The notes: a model not told the origin generated them from the letters alone. A DNA stretch of 64,000 bases from an uncultured Faecalicatena sp. (GCA_902489075.1 CABTYO010000001.1:1-64000); one strand, 5' to 3'. Numbered from the stretch's first letter, positions 52,556 through 61,890 are shown. Translations and numbers: made by a program.

Positions 52556-53839
52556 ATGAAGGAAAAAAAGATAAAGGTAGCCCTGCTTGGACTTGGGACA
52601 GTCGGAACAGGTGTCTATAAACTGATACACAGAAGAGCGGATGTTATGGAGCGCACGATTGGCGCAGATCTGGAAATCAGCAGGATTCTGGTGCATAATT
52701 TAAAAAAGTCCAGAGAGGGAGTGGATGCTTCGCTACTGACAGATAACTGGCAGGAGATCCTTGCGGATGACGAGATACAGATCGTGATCGAGGTGATGGG
52801 CGGTATTGAACCTGCCAGATCTATGATTCTGGATGCGCTTCATGCAGGGAAGCATGTTGTGACTGCGAATAAGGATCTGGTTGCAGAATATGGGCGGGAG
52901 CTTCTTGATGCGGCGGAAGCGGGAAAGTGTGATTTCCTGTTCGAGGCGGCAGTAGCAGGCGGTATCCCGATCATCCGTCCGTTAAAGCAGTGCCTGGCGG
53001 GGAATGAGATTTCCGAAGTGATCGGAATTGTGAATGGGACAACCAACTATATTTTGACTAAGATGTTTGAAGAGAATATGAGTTTTCAGGAGGCACTTGC
53101 CAAAGCAACGGAATTAGGCTATGCAGAGGCGGACCCCACTGCAGATGTGGAGGGGCTGGATGCAGGGCGCAAGATGGCGATTATGGCATCCATCGCGTTC
53201 CATTCCAGAGTCGTTTTTCAGGATGTATTTACAGAAGGGATCACAAAGATTACTTCTGAGGACATTGCCTATGCCAGAGAATTTGACAGTGTAATCAAGC
53301 TGCTGGGAGTGGCACATAACACAGAGGGAGGAATCGAGGTCGGAGTATATCCGATGCTCCTGAACAGGGAACATCCGCTGGCTTCTGTCCGGGATTCCTT
53401 CAATGCAGTGTTTGTGCATGGAGATGCTGTGGATGACGCCATGTTTTACGGAAGAGGGGCGGGAGAACTGCCCACAGCCAGCGCGGTACTTGGCGATGTG
53501 ATCGATGTGGCCAGAGATATCGAGTATCAGTGCACAGGAAGAATCAGCTGTACCTGTTACAAAGAGCTTCCGATCAAGGCTTTTGATGATGTGAAGAATA
53601 AGTTTTTCCTCAGAATGCAGGTGAAAAACCAGCCGGGAGTACTGGCCTGCATTGCGAAAGTATTCGGCGACCACAAAGTAAGTATCGCGAGAGTCGTGCA
53701 GAAACGTGTCCGGGATCATGAGGCGGAACTGGTCATCGTAACGGAGAAGGTGAAGGAATATCATTTGAAGGATGCTTTGAGGGAATTGCAGGAAATGGAC
53801 AGCATTCTGGAGATCAGCAGTGTAATCAGGGAATATTAA
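52556..53839 (+). CDS. hom: Homoserine dehydrogenase
   Basis: A 427-residue oxidoreductase that reduces aspartate semialdehyde to homoserine for threonine and methionine. The NAD(P)-binding GLGTVGTGVYKL is at 12-23; the catalytic region has ELGYAEADPTADVEGLDAGR. A C-terminal ACT domain (QPGVLACIAKVFGDHKVSIA) should confer feedback control. It is monocistronic; no thrB or thrC is nearby. AAAGGAG precedes the start. Confidence 0.95.
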   Translation: MKEKKIKVALLGLGTVGTGVYKLIHRRADVMERTIGADLEISRILVHNLKKSREGVDASLLTDNWQEILADDEIQIVIEVMGGIEPARSMILDALHAGKHVVTANKDLVAEYGRELLDAAEAGKCDFLFEAAVAGGIPIIRPLKQCLAGNEISEVIGIVNGTTNYILTKMFEENMSFQEALAKATELGYAEADPTADVEGLDAGRKMAIMASIAFHSRVVFQDVFTEGITKITSEDIAYAREFDSVIKLLGVAHNTEGGIEVGVYPMLLNREHPLASVRDSFNAVFVHGDAVDDAMFYGRGAGELPTASAVLGDVIDVARDIEYQCTGRISCTCYKELPIKAFDDVKNKFFLRMQVKNQPGVLACIAKVFGDHKVSIARVVQKRVRDHEAELVIVTEKVKEYHLKDALRELQEMDSILEISSVIREY

Positions 53840-53932
53840 TCAGGGAATATGAATCAGAAAGACGTTCGGATGGGACAGCAGACCGTGCATTTACAGTGTC
53901 GCTGTGAAGCTGCAGGCTGGGCGTGTCCATAA

Positions 53933-54010
53933 AAAGAGGTGTGAGCATAAAACGTGGTGTGAAGATAAAAGAGGTGTGAAGTTGACACACCTCTTTTATA
54001 ATGGTATAAC
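53933..54010 (+). promoter_or_regulatory. marR promoter with three iterated repeats and an inverted repeat
   Basis: TTGACA (53982-53987) and TATAAC (54005-54010) are 17 bases apart. Three copies of a motif ending GGTGTGA end at 53944, 53962 and 53979, that is about 18 bases apart. The third copy pairs with CACACCTCTTTTAT (53985-53998) to give a 14-base inverted repeat that covers the -35 box. This looks like an autoregulatory operator for the MarR protein. The inverted repeat could also act as the hom terminator. Confidence 0.7.
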
Positions 54011-54061
54011 AGTAGATAGCACGCTATGTATTGAACGGAAAAGTACAGAAAGGAGAACAGC

Positions 54062-54496
54062 ATGGAGAGAAGAAATCAGCCGATCGGGTTTACGGTCAAG
54101 CAGATCAATAACGTGTTTGAAAAGGATCTTAACGAAAAGCTGAAGACAATCGGAATCACGGCGTCCCAATGTGCAGTTTTGGACTACCTTTTTCATGCCA
54201 ACCAGGAAGAAGTAAGCCAGCGCGATGTGGAGCGCCATTTAAGCCTGAAGAATCCCACCGTAACCGGACTCTTAAAAAGACTGGATGAAAAGGGCTTTAT
54301 CTTCTGCGTGCCGAATACACTGGATAAACGCAAGAAGAATATCTACCTCACAGAAAAGGCCTATGATATCCAGCGCAGGATGGAAGCAGACCGCAGAAAA
54401 ATGGACCGGGAGATGACCCGTGGGATGACCAAAAAGGAAATCGCCGCTCTCACGAGAGGGCTGGAAAAGATGCTATATAATATTGCCGATCCATAA
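54062..54496 (+). CDS. MarR-family transcriptional regulator
   Basis: A 144-residue winged-helix regulator. The HTH (SQRDVERHLSLKNPTVTGLL) and wing (RLDEKGFIFCVPNTLDKRKK) are clear. AAGGAG precedes ATG 54062. Upstream repeats overlap its promoter, so autoregulation is likely. The downstream genes thyA-folA may be under separate control. Confidence 0.9.
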   Translation: MERRNQPIGFTVKQINNVFEKDLNEKLKTIGITASQCAVLDYLFHANQEEVSQRDVERHLSLKNPTVTGLLKRLDEKGFIFCVPNTLDKRKKNIYLTEKAYDIQRRMEADRRKMDREMTRGMTKKEIAALTRGLEKMLYNIADP

Positions 54497-54564
54497 ACTG
54501 AAATAAGTCAAAATATTTGGAATAAACATAATAATTCGAAATACCGAGAAAATGGAGAGCAAAA

Positions 54565-54582
54565 GGGTCTGACCCTTTTGCA
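54565..54582. repeat. Partial copy of the dispersed palindromic repeat
   Basis: Eighteen bases GGGTCTGACCCTTTTGCA match the inner left half of the 36-base repeat at 16139 and 31928. It lies directly before the thyA ribosome site, and its short palindrome AAAAGGGTC-T-GACCCTTTT could fold there. Confidence 0.8.
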
Positions 54583-54598
54583 GAAAGGAGACAACAAC

Positions 54599-55447
54599 AT
54601 GAGTTATGCAGATCAGGTATTTATCAATATGTGCCAGGACATTATCGAGAACGGCACGAGTACGGAGGGGGAGAAGGTACGCCCGGTATGGGAGGACGGT
54701 ACTTCTGCGTATACGGTTAAAAAGTTTGGGGTGGTGAACCGCTATGACCTGTCTAAGGAGTTCCCGGCGCTGACGCTGCGGCGCACGGCAATTAAGAGCT
54801 GTGTGGATGAGATGCTGTGGATCTGGCAGAAGAAGTCCAATAATATCAATGAGCTGAACAGCCACATCTGGGACAGCTGGGCGGATGAGGATGGTTCCAT
54901 CGGGAAGGCGTACGGCTATCAGATGGGCGTGAAGCACCAGTATAAGGAAGGAATGATGGATCAGGTTGACCGTGTGATTTATGACCTGAAAAATAACCCG
55001 TACAGCCGGAGGATCATGACGAATATCTATGTACATCAGGACCTGCATGAGATGCGGCTGTATCCCTGTGCATACAGTATGACGTTTAACGTGACAAAGG
55101 AAAAAGGCAGCGACAGGCTGACTCTGAACGGGATTCTGAATCAGCGTTCCCAGGATGTGCTTGCGGCAAATAACTGGAATGTCTGCCAGTATGCGGTTCT
55201 TCTGCATATGCTTGCACAGGTATGTGATATGAAAGCCGGGGAACTGGTCCATGTGATCGCGGATGCCCACATCTATGACAGGCATATCCCGCTGATTCAG
55301 GAGCTGATCTCCAGGGAGCCTTATCCGGCGCCGAAGTTCTGGCTGAATCCGGAGATTAAGGACTTTTATGAATTTACCCCGGATGACGTGCGTCTGGATG
55401 ATTATCAGACACATCCGCAGATTAAAAATATCCCAATTGCGGTATAA
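54599..55447 (+). CDS. thyA: Thymidylate synthase
   Basis: A 282-residue ThyA-type enzyme that makes dTMP from dUMP and methylene-tetrahydrofolate. The catalytic Cys lies in RLYPCAYSMTFNV, and the dUMP-binding region in LNGILNQRSQDVLAANNWNV. AGAAAGGAG precedes ATG 54599; an in-frame TTG at 54578 lies in the repeat. It pairs functionally with folA, 55 bases downstream. Confidence 0.95.
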   Translation: MSYADQVFINMCQDIIENGTSTEGEKVRPVWEDGTSAYTVKKFGVVNRYDLSKEFPALTLRRTAIKSCVDEMLWIWQKKSNNINELNSHIWDSWADEDGSIGKAYGYQMGVKHQYKEGMMDQVDRVIYDLKNNPYSRRIMTNIYVHQDLHEMRLYPCAYSMTFNVTKEKGSDRLTLNGILNQRSQDVLAANNWNVCQYAVLLHMLAQVCDMKAGELVHVIADAHIYDRHIPLIQELISREPYPAPKFWLNPEIKDFYEFTPDDVRLDDYQTHPQIKNIPIAV

Positions 55448-55502
55448 AAATGTACCGGATCATCTGAAAATAAAAGAAAAGTAGAAAACAGGAGGAACAG
55501 AT

Positions 55503-55994
55503 ATGAATTTAATTGCAGCAGCAGATAGAAACTGGGCAATCGGATACAGGAACAAGCTATTGGTGAGTATCCCTTCAGATATGAAGTTTTTCCGCGAGAC
55601 AACTTCCGGAAAGGTTGTTGTAATGGGCAGAAAGACACTGGAAAGCTTCCCGAACGGGATGCCGCTTAAGAACCGGGTGAATATTGTCCTGACTTCGAAT
55701 AAAGATTATTGTGTAAAGGATGCCGTTATTGTGCATACTTTAGAGGAATTGATGGAGGAACTGAAAAAATACAAATCAGAGGACATCTATGTGATCGGTG
55801 GAGACAGTGTGTACCGTCAGCTGCTCGACTACTGTGACACCGCACTGATTACCAGGATCGATCATGCATTCCAGGCGGATACGTATTTCCCAAATCTGGA
55901 TGAGAGGGAAGAATGGGAGATGACGCAGGAGAGTGAAGAACAGACCTGCTTTGACCTGGAATACCGGTTCACGAAATATGAGCGCCGTCATTAA
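55503..55994 (+). CDS. folA: Dihydrofolate reductase
   Basis: A 163-residue enzyme that recycles the dihydrofolate made by ThyA. NLIAAADRNWAIGYRNKLLV at the N-terminus, KVVVMGRKTLESFP and the DIYVIGGDSVYRQLLDYCD segment are typical. AGGAGG precedes ATG. Its last 17 bases overlap the start of the zinc-binding lipoprotein gene. Confidence 0.95.
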   Translation: MNLIAAADRNWAIGYRNKLLVSIPSDMKFFRETTSGKVVVMGRKTLESFPNGMPLKNRVNIVLTSNKDYCVKDAVIVHTLEELMEELKKYKSEDIYVIGGDSVYRQLLDYCDTALITRIDHAFQADTYFPNLDEREEWEMTQESEEQTCFDLEYRFTKYERRH

Positions 55995-56967
55995 GCGTGT
56001 CCTGCTTCTGTGCCTTCTGGTTTTCTTCACTGCCGGCTGTTCCGCCTCTGATCAGGGGACAGCGAAGGAAGAAAAGGTGCCGGATGCCGGACATAAGCTG
56101 AAAGTGGTTGCGACGATTTTCCCTCAATATGATTTTGTGCGTGAGATCGCAGGAGACAAGGTGGATCTGAAGATGCTTTTAAAGCCCGGGGAGGAGAGCC
56201 ACTCCTACGAACCGACACCAAAGGACATCATTGATATCCAGAACTGTGACCTGTTTATCTATGTGGGCGGGGAGAATGACGCCTGGGTGGAGGATATTCT
56301 GGATTCCATGGACAGCGGTAAAAGAAAGGATCTGCGGCTGGTTGACTGCGTGGATACCGTAGCGGAAGAGCATGTGGAAGGAATGAAGGAAGACCGTCAT
56401 GAAGAAGAGCCGGAGCTTAAAGAGGAAGAATTCGATGAGCATGTGTGGACATCTCCGAAGAATGCCGTGAAGATTGTGGAAAAGATTACAGAACTTCTCT
56501 GTCAGGAGGATCCGGGGAACGAGAAAGCATACCGCCAATCAGCAGAAGCGTATGAAGAAAAACTGGAAATCCTGGATGGGCAGTTTGAGAAAGTGGTAAA
56601 GGAATCTCCCCGGAATACGGTTCTGTTTGGCGACCGTTTTCCGTTCCGGTATTTTGTAGATGAGTATGGGCTTAAGTATTATGCGGCCTTCCCGGGATGT
56701 GCATCAGACACCGAACCAAGTGCGGCAACGATGGCTTTTCTCATTAATAAGGTGAAGGAAGAAAAGATTCCGGTAGTTCTGAAAATGGAACTGAGCAACG
56801 AAAATGTTGCTAAAGCAATTGCAGAAGCAACCGGGGCGAAAGTAAAGGTGTTTTATAGCTGTCATAATCTTACAGCGGATCAGTTTCAGGAGTATGCCAC
56901 ATACCTGAGCCTGATGGAGAAAAATGTGGCGACATTAAAGGAGGCACTGTCAGATGGCATTGATTAA
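55978..56967 (+). CDS. znuA: Zinc (metal) ABC transporter substrate-binding lipoprotein
   Basis: A 329-residue cluster A-I metal receptor. The signal peptide ends at the lipobox FTAGC. FPQYDFVREIAGDKVDLKML and the metal ligand GEESHSYEPTPKDI are typical. A Glu/His-rich loop (EDRHEEEPELKEEEFDEHVW) suggests zinc. ATG 55978 lies inside the folA end, with a weak ribosome site, so it is coupled to folA. The metal is an inference; manganese is less likely. Confidence 0.9.
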   Translation: MSAVIKRVLLLCLLVFFTAGCSASDQGTAKEEKVPDAGHKLKVVATIFPQYDFVREIAGDKVDLKMLLKPGEESHSYEPTPKDIIDIQNCDLFIYVGGENDAWVEDILDSMDSGKRKDLRLVDCVDTVAEEHVEGMKEDRHEEEPELKEEEFDEHVWTSPKNAVKIVEKITELLCQEDPGNEKAYRQSAEAYEEKLEILDGQFEKVVKESPRNTVLFGDRFPFRYFVDEYGLKYYAAFPGCASDTEPSAATMAFLINKVKEEKIPVVLKMELSNENVAKAIAEATGAKVKVFYSCHNLTADQFQEYATYLSLMEKNVATLKEALSDGID

Positions 56968-57667
56968 ATGTGAAAATATATCCATTGCCTATGAAGGTCA
57001 GACTGTGGTACACGATCTGTCCTTTGAGGTCGGACAGGCTGACTATCTCTGTATCATTGGAGAAAATGGATCAGGAAAAAGTACACTGGTAAAAAGTCTT
57101 CTGGGCCTGAAAGCACCTGCAAAGGGGAAGATCATCCTGGGAGACGGGCTGAAACAGAATGAGATCGGGTATCTGCCGCAGCAGACAGATGTGCAGAAAG
57201 ATTTCCCGGCCAGCGTGTATGAGGTGGTCCTGTCGGGCAGGCTGAACAGCAGGGGATTTCGGCCCTTTTATACAGCAGCGGATAAGGCTGCGGCCAGAGA
57301 GAATATGGATCTGCTGGGAATCCGGGAACTGGAAAGACAATGCTTCCGGGATCTTTCGGGCGGCCAGAAACAGCGTGTACTGCTGGCACGGGCACTGTGT
57401 GCGACGAAGAAAATGCTGCTTCTGGATGAGCCTGTGACCGGGCTGGACCCTATTGTGACGCAGGAATTCTATCAGCTGATTAATGAGATCAATAAGAAGT
57501 CAGGGATCGCGGTGGTTATGGTTTCCCATGATATTGAAAGCACAATGGCGTATGCAAGCCATATCCTGCACCTCCAGGAGACAGCTCTTTTCTTTGGTAC
57601 AGCGGATGCATATCAGAAAAGTGAGATCGGAAAGGCATTTTTGAAAGGCGGTGAACATCATGACTGA
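56954..57667 (+). CDS. znuC: Zinc (metal) ABC transporter ATP-binding protein
   Basis: A 237-residue ATPase. Walker A is GENGSGKSTLVK, the signature DLSGGQKQRVLLARAL, Walker B KMLLLDEPVTGLD, and the switch His is in VMVSHD. AAAGGAGG precedes ATG and it overlaps znuA by 14 bases. Confidence 0.93.
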   Translation: MALIKCENISIAYEGQTVVHDLSFEVGQADYLCIIGENGSGKSTLVKSLLGLKAPAKGKIILGDGLKQNEIGYLPQQTDVQKDFPASVYEVVLSGRLNSRGFRPFYTAADKAAARENMDLLGIRELERQCFRDLSGGQKQRVLLARALCATKKMLLLDEPVTGLDPIVTQEFYQLINEINKKSGIAVVMVSHDIESTMAYASHILHLQETALFFGTADAYQKSEIGKAFLKGGEHHD

Positions 57668-58484
57668 AAAACTGATTGAGATGTTTTCTTATCCTTTTAT
57701 GGTCCGTGCGATTCTCGTCGGTTCCCTGGTATCGCTCTGTTCTGCACTTTTAGGAGTCAGCCTTGTGCTGAAACGTTATTCCATGATCGGGGACGGACTT
57801 TCCCATGTGGGATTCGGTGCACTTGCCATTGCGGCTGCCATGAATGCGGCGCCTCTGGCAGTGGCGATTCCGATCGTGATCCTGGCGGCAGTGCTGCTTC
57901 TGCGCATCAGCGGAAACAGTAAAATCAAAGGAGACGCCGGGGTAGCGCTGATCTCAACAAGCGCACTGGCTATCGGTGTTATGGTGATTTCCATGACCAC
58001 CGGGATGAATACGGACGTTTATAATTATATGTTTGGCAGCATTCTGGCGATGAGCGGCAGGGATGTGGAATTGAGCATTGTTCTCTCAGCGGCAGTCCTG
58101 ATCCTCTATATCCTGTTTTACCATAAGATCTTTGCCATCACCTTTGATGAGACCTTCGCACAGGCCACAGGAGTACGGGCCAATCTGTACAATACACTGA
58201 TCGCGGTTCTGACTGCAGTCACCATCGTTCTGGGGATGCGGATGATGGGAGCGCTTTTGATTTCCAGTTTGATTATCTTCCCGGCACTGACTTCGATGCG
58301 GATATGCAAGACATTTAAAAGTGTCATAATAAACTCTGCAGTGATATCTGTCATTTGTTTGTTTATCGGAATTGCAATTTCTTATATTTGGGCAACTCCG
58401 GCAGGAGCAAGTGTTGTCATTGTGAATATGGGGGCACTGCTTTTGTATACACTCGTGGGAATGGTGAAAAACAGAAGCTTTTAA
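57660..58484 (+). CDS. znuB: Zinc (metal) ABC transporter permease
   Basis: A 274-residue membrane subunit of the ABC-3 family with about eight helices. SLVLKRYSMIGDGLSHVGFG and the LLISSLIIFPALTSMRICK segment are typical. A GTG at 57651 is in frame; ATG 57660 has AAGGCGG 9 bases upstream. It overlaps znuC by 8 bases. Confidence 0.92.
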   Translation: MTEKLIEMFSYPFMVRAILVGSLVSLCSALLGVSLVLKRYSMIGDGLSHVGFGALAIAAAMNAAPLAVAIPIVILAAVLLLRISGNSKIKGDAGVALISTSALAIGVMVISMTTGMNTDVYNYMFGSILAMSGRDVELSIVLSAAVLILYILFYHKIFAITFDETFAQATGVRANLYNTLIAVLTAVTIVLGMRMMGALLISSLIIFPALTSMRICKTFKSVIINSAVISVICLFIGIAISYIWATPAGASVVIVNMGALLLYTLVGMVKNRSF

Positions 58485-58514
58485 CTTTGACAGGGGACTT
58501 TAGGAGGAAAAACG

Positions 58515-59144
58515 ATGTTAGCAGCAGCGGCAGTTTTCATGGTTCTGTTTGGGTGTATTTATTTTTTCCGGAAGGATGGCAAAAGCAGAAGGCCTCTGGT
58601 CTTTAAGGCGGCAGCAACCTGCATGCCTGTGCTATTGGCGCTTTACAAAGCCATAACTGCGAGGGAGATATCCTCCTGGTTCCTTCTTGCCGGGATTGTC
58701 TGCTACATGGCGGCGGATGTGCTTCTGGAGCTCTGGTTTTTAAGCGGAGTGACGGCATTTGGGATGGGACACATCTGTGTCATCTTAAGCCTGACTGGCA
58801 GCGGTGCAGCCTCCTGGTATACGGCGGCAGCCTTCCTGGTATTGTATGGGGGAATGTTCCTGGTGGTCAGGAAATACCTCAAAGATCTGGGAAACCTGCT
58901 TCTGCCCGGATTCTTTTATGCGGCGCTTCTCTGCCTGATGGCGGCGATGGCGGTGTCTCTGGGAATCGGGCGGCAGAATCCTGCGTCCATACTGACAGGG
59001 ATTGGGGGCGTATGCTTCGTGGTTTCGGATACGATTCTGGGATGGAGCCACTTAAGCGGGAAGCGGAGCCGCAGGTACAGTGCAGCTCTTCTGATTTTGT
59101 ATTATACGGCGGTGTACCTGCTGGCGGCGGGTCCCCTGCTGTAA
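58515..59144 (+). CDS. YhhN family membrane protein (lysoplasmalogenase-like)
   Basis: A 209-residue protein with about eight membrane helices. The central ADVLLELWFLSGVTAFGMGH is the YhhN signature, whose animal homologue TMEM86 hydrolyses lysoplasmalogens. Many Clostridia make plasmalogens, so such a role is reasonable but not shown. AGGAGG precedes the start, 30 bases after znuB. Confidence 0.83.
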   Translation: MLAAAAVFMVLFGCIYFFRKDGKSRRPLVFKAAATCMPVLLALYKAITAREISSWFLLAGIVCYMAADVLLELWFLSGVTAFGMGHICVILSLTGSGAASWYTAAAFLVLYGGMFLVVRKYLKDLGNLLLPGFFYAALLCLMAAMAVSLGIGRQNPASILTGIGGVCFVVSDTILGWSHLSGKRSRRYSAALLILYYTAVYLLAAGPLL

Positions 59145-59228
59145 GAAGAAAGATACTGTATGGACTCTTCTCCGGTGAGGAAACTGTAACCCAAACACTA
59201 CGGGTTAAAAAACATCAAGAAAATGACA

Positions 59229-59257
59229 TTGACAAAGTTAAATATACACACTATAAT
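59229..59257 (+). promoter_or_regulatory. Consensus promoter of ilvBN
   Basis: TTGACA (59229-59234) and TATAAT (59252-59257), 17 bases apart, both match the vegetative consensus. Confidence 0.92.
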
Positions 59258-59264
59258 AAATATA

Positions 59265-59560
59265 AATTTACCAAAACAGAAGTTGTGAAATGCTAAGACA
59301 GGGAGGAGTACATAGGAACCGGATGCCAAGAGAGAAGACGGCTGGTGGAAGTCTTCGTGACGGAACTATGGAAGTAGCCCCCGAGCAGTGGACCGAACAG
59401 GTGATGGACCCAAGTAAGCTCCAACGTGATTCCCACGTTACAGGGAAGCAGTATCGGAAGAAGTTCCTGTACTGGCAGAGTGCAGAGAGAATACTCTCTG
59501 AAGTTAGGTGGTAACACGGATTGCAGATTCGCCCTAAGCTAAGTATAGCTTAGGGCTATT
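59265..59560 (+). ncRNA. T-box leader of the ilvBN operon
   Basis: The leader holds stem I landmarks (AGAGAG and GCTGGTGGAAG around 59331-59350) and the T-box proper AGGTGGTAACACGG at 59506-59519. Its TGGT should pair with a tRNA end having discriminator A, as in tRNAs for Leu, Val and Ile. A terminator, GCCCTAAGCTA (59531-59541) with TAGCTTAGGGC (59546-59556), follows. The specifier codon was not assigned with certainty. Uncharged tRNA would favour read-through into ilvB. Confidence 0.9.
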
Positions 59561-59562
59561 TT
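59531..59562 (+). terminator. T-box-controlled terminator
   Basis: An 11-base-pair perfect stem with a 4-base loop followed by TATTTTA. It ends the T-box leader when the tRNA is charged. Confidence 0.88.
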
Positions 59563-59630
59563 AGCTTTTAAGGGGCAGTTAAGGACCACGATACGAGGAA
59601 AACAACTGGGGAAATAAAGGAGGTATATGC

Positions 59631-61349
59631 ATGAGACAGATTTCAGGTAACAAATTGTTGGTAAAGGCATTGAAGGAGGAAGGCGTAGATACACTTTTCG
59701 GTTATCCGGGGGCCTGCACGATCGATATCAGCGATGAACTCTACAAGCAGGACGATATCCGGGTGATCCTGCCAAGACATGAGCAGGCTCTTGTGCATGA
59801 GGCAGATGCTTATGCAAGAACGACAGGAAAGGTCGGCGTGTGCCTGGTTACCAGCGGACCGGGGGCGACGAACCTGGTGACAGGGCTGGCAACAGCCAAC
59901 TACGACAGCGTTCCACTCGTATGCTTTACCGGACAGGTGGCAAGACATCTGATTGGAAACGACGCATTTCAGGAAGTGGATATCGTCGGTATCACGAGAA
60001 GTATCACGAAGTATGGTGTGACGGTCAGAAACAGAGAGGATTTAGGACGGATCATTAAGGAAGCTTTCTATATAGCAAGGACAGGGAAACCTGGTCCGGT
60101 ACTGATCGACCTTCCGAAGGATGTCATGGCAGAGCTGGGCAGCGCGGAGTACCCGTCAGAAGTGAATATCCGGGGATACAAGCCGAACACCAGCGTACAT
60201 ATCGGACAGTTAAAGCGGGCGATCAAGATGCTGAATAAGGCACAGCGCCCACTGTTTCTGGCAGGCGGCGGTGTGAATATTGCCCACGCAAATGAGATTT
60301 TTACAAAGATTGTAGAGAAGACGAACATCCCTGTTATTACAACGGTAATGGGAAGAGGTGCGATCCCGACGAACCACCCGCTATATATCGGCAACCTGGG
60401 AATGCACGGTGCTTATGCGGCGAATATGGCTGTCAGCGAATGTGATCTTCTTTTTTCCATCGGAACCAGATTCAACGACAGAATCACAGGAAAGCTTCAT
60501 GCGTTTGCGCCAAAGGCCCAGATCGTACATATTGATATTGATACGGCTGCTATTTCCAGAAATATTCATGTAGACATTCCGATTGTGGCCGATGCAAAAG
60601 AAGCAGTCTTAAAGATGCAGGAGTATGTAGAACCGTGCCATACAGAGAAATGGCTGGAGCAGGTAAATGCCTGGCAGGAAGAGCACCCACTGATGATGAA
60701 GAAGCATGCGGAGATGGGACCGAAGGATATCATTGATGAGATCAACCGGCAGTTTGATGAGGCGATTGTAGTAACAGATGTCGGACAGCATCAGATGTTC
60801 GCGGCTCAGTATGTGGAGATTACAGAGAAGAAACAGATCATCATGTCCGGCGGACTGGGAACCATGGGTTATGGATTCCCGGGAGCAGTTGGAGCCAAGC
60901 TTGGCAATCCGGATACCCCGGTCATTGCCATTTCAGGTGACGGCGGCATGCAGATGAATATTCAGGAATTTGCTACCGCAGTGTTGGAGGAGCTTCCGGT
61001 GATCCTGTGCGTATTTAATAATACCTATCTTGGAATGGTAAGACAGTGGCAGAAGTTGTTCTATGGAAAAAGGTATGGCATGACGAACCTGCGCTCCGGG
61101 GCACTGTTTCGCAGAACCGAAGGAAAAGAGATGCCTGAGTATACGCCGGACTTTGTGAAACTGGCTGAAAGCTACGGGGCAAAGGGAATCCGTGTGACGA
61201 AGACAGAGGAGATCGCCGCTGCATTTGAAGAGGCAAAGAAGAATACAAAGGTACCGACACTGATCGAATTTATCATTGATCCGGAAGAGATGGTATACCC
61301 GATGATCCAGCCGGGCGGAACTCTGGAAGAGATGATCATGGACTGTTAA
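59631..61349 (+). CDS. ilvB: Acetolactate synthase large subunit
   Basis: A 572-residue thiamine diphosphate enzyme, first step of branched-chain amino acid synthesis. The catalytic Glu lies in LPRHEQALVHEADAYAR; VCLVTSGPGATNLVTGLA and the TPP motif GDGGMQMNIQEFATAVLEEL are typical. AAAGGAGG precedes ATG. Controlled by the T-box upstream; 15 bases before ilvN. Confidence 0.96.
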   Translation: MRQISGNKLLVKALKEEGVDTLFGYPGACTIDISDELYKQDDIRVILPRHEQALVHEADAYARTTGKVGVCLVTSGPGATNLVTGLATANYDSVPLVCFTGQVARHLIGNDAFQEVDIVGITRSITKYGVTVRNREDLGRIIKEAFYIARTGKPGPVLIDLPKDVMAELGSAEYPSEVNIRGYKPNTSVHIGQLKRAIKMLNKAQRPLFLAGGGVNIAHANEIFTKIVEKTNIPVITTVMGRGAIPTNHPLYIGNLGMHGAYAANMAVSECDLLFSIGTRFNDRITGKLHAFAPKAQIVHIDIDTAAISRNIHVDIPIVADAKEAVLKMQEYVEPCHTEKWLEQVNAWQEEHPLMMKKHAEMGPKDIIDEINRQFDEAIVVTDVGQHQMFAAQYVEITEKKQIIMSGGLGTMGYGFPGAVGAKLGNPDTPVIAISGDGGMQMNIQEFATAVLEELPVILCVFNNTYLGMVRQWQKLFYGKRYGMTNLRSGALFRRTEGKEMPEYTPDFVKLAESYGAKGIRVTKTEEIAAAFEEAKKNTKVPTLIEFIIDPEEMVYPMIQPGGTLEEMIMDC

Positions 61350-61364
61350 AGGAGGAAAAAGAGT

Positions 61365-61874
61365 ATGGATAGCAATCTGAAAAAAAGATGGATTTCATTA
61401 TATGTAGAGAATCAGGTAGGTGTTCTGTCTAAAATATCCGGTCTGTTTTCCGGTAAGTCCTACAATCTGGACAGTTTAACCGTAGGTACGACGGAGGATC
61501 CGACGATCTCCAGGATGACAATTGCTACGGTGAGCGATGATGAGACATTCGAGCAGATCAAAAAGCAGCTGAACAGGCTTGTGGAAGTCATCAAAGTCAT
61601 CGATTTCACGGACATTTTTGTAAGAATGAAGGAAATCCTGTATATCAAGGTCAGAAAGTGCACTCAGCAGGATAAGGTGGAACTGTTCCAGATTGCCGAG
61701 ACATTCAAGGCGAGAGTGATCGATTACGGCAAGGACAGCCTGCTTCTGGAATTCGTGCAGACAGCTGCGAAAAATGATGCAGTCATCAAGCTGATGAAGG
61801 AAGAGTTCAAGAATATCGAAGTAGTGCGCGGCGGAAGCGTAGGGATTGAGTCGATCAGTATGATGGAACGCTAA
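61365..61874 (+). CDS. ilvN: Acetolactate synthase small regulatory subunit
   Basis: A 169-residue regulatory subunit. The N-terminal ACT domain (SLYVENQVGVLSKISGLFSG) binds valine in homologues, and the C-terminal domain continues to the end. Normal length. GGAGG precedes ATG. Confidence 0.95.
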   Translation: MDSNLKKRWISLYVENQVGVLSKISGLFSGKSYNLDSLTVGTTEDPTISRMTIATVSDDETFEQIKKQLNRLVEVIKVIDFTDIFVRMKEILYIKVRKCTQQDKVELFQIAETFKARVIDYGKDSLLLEFVQTAAKNDAVIKLMKEEFKNIEVVRGGSVGIESISMMER

Positions 61875-61890
61875 AAAACAGAGCGCACTC

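Noticed and set aside
53904..54143. A 79-codon plus-strand frame across the marR promoter
   Set aside because: It contains the iterons and the marR start in another frame and has no ribosome site.
59290..59514. A 74-codon plus-strand frame in the ilv leader
   Set aside because: It covers the T-box RNA, whose conserved T-box sequence and terminator explain the region.
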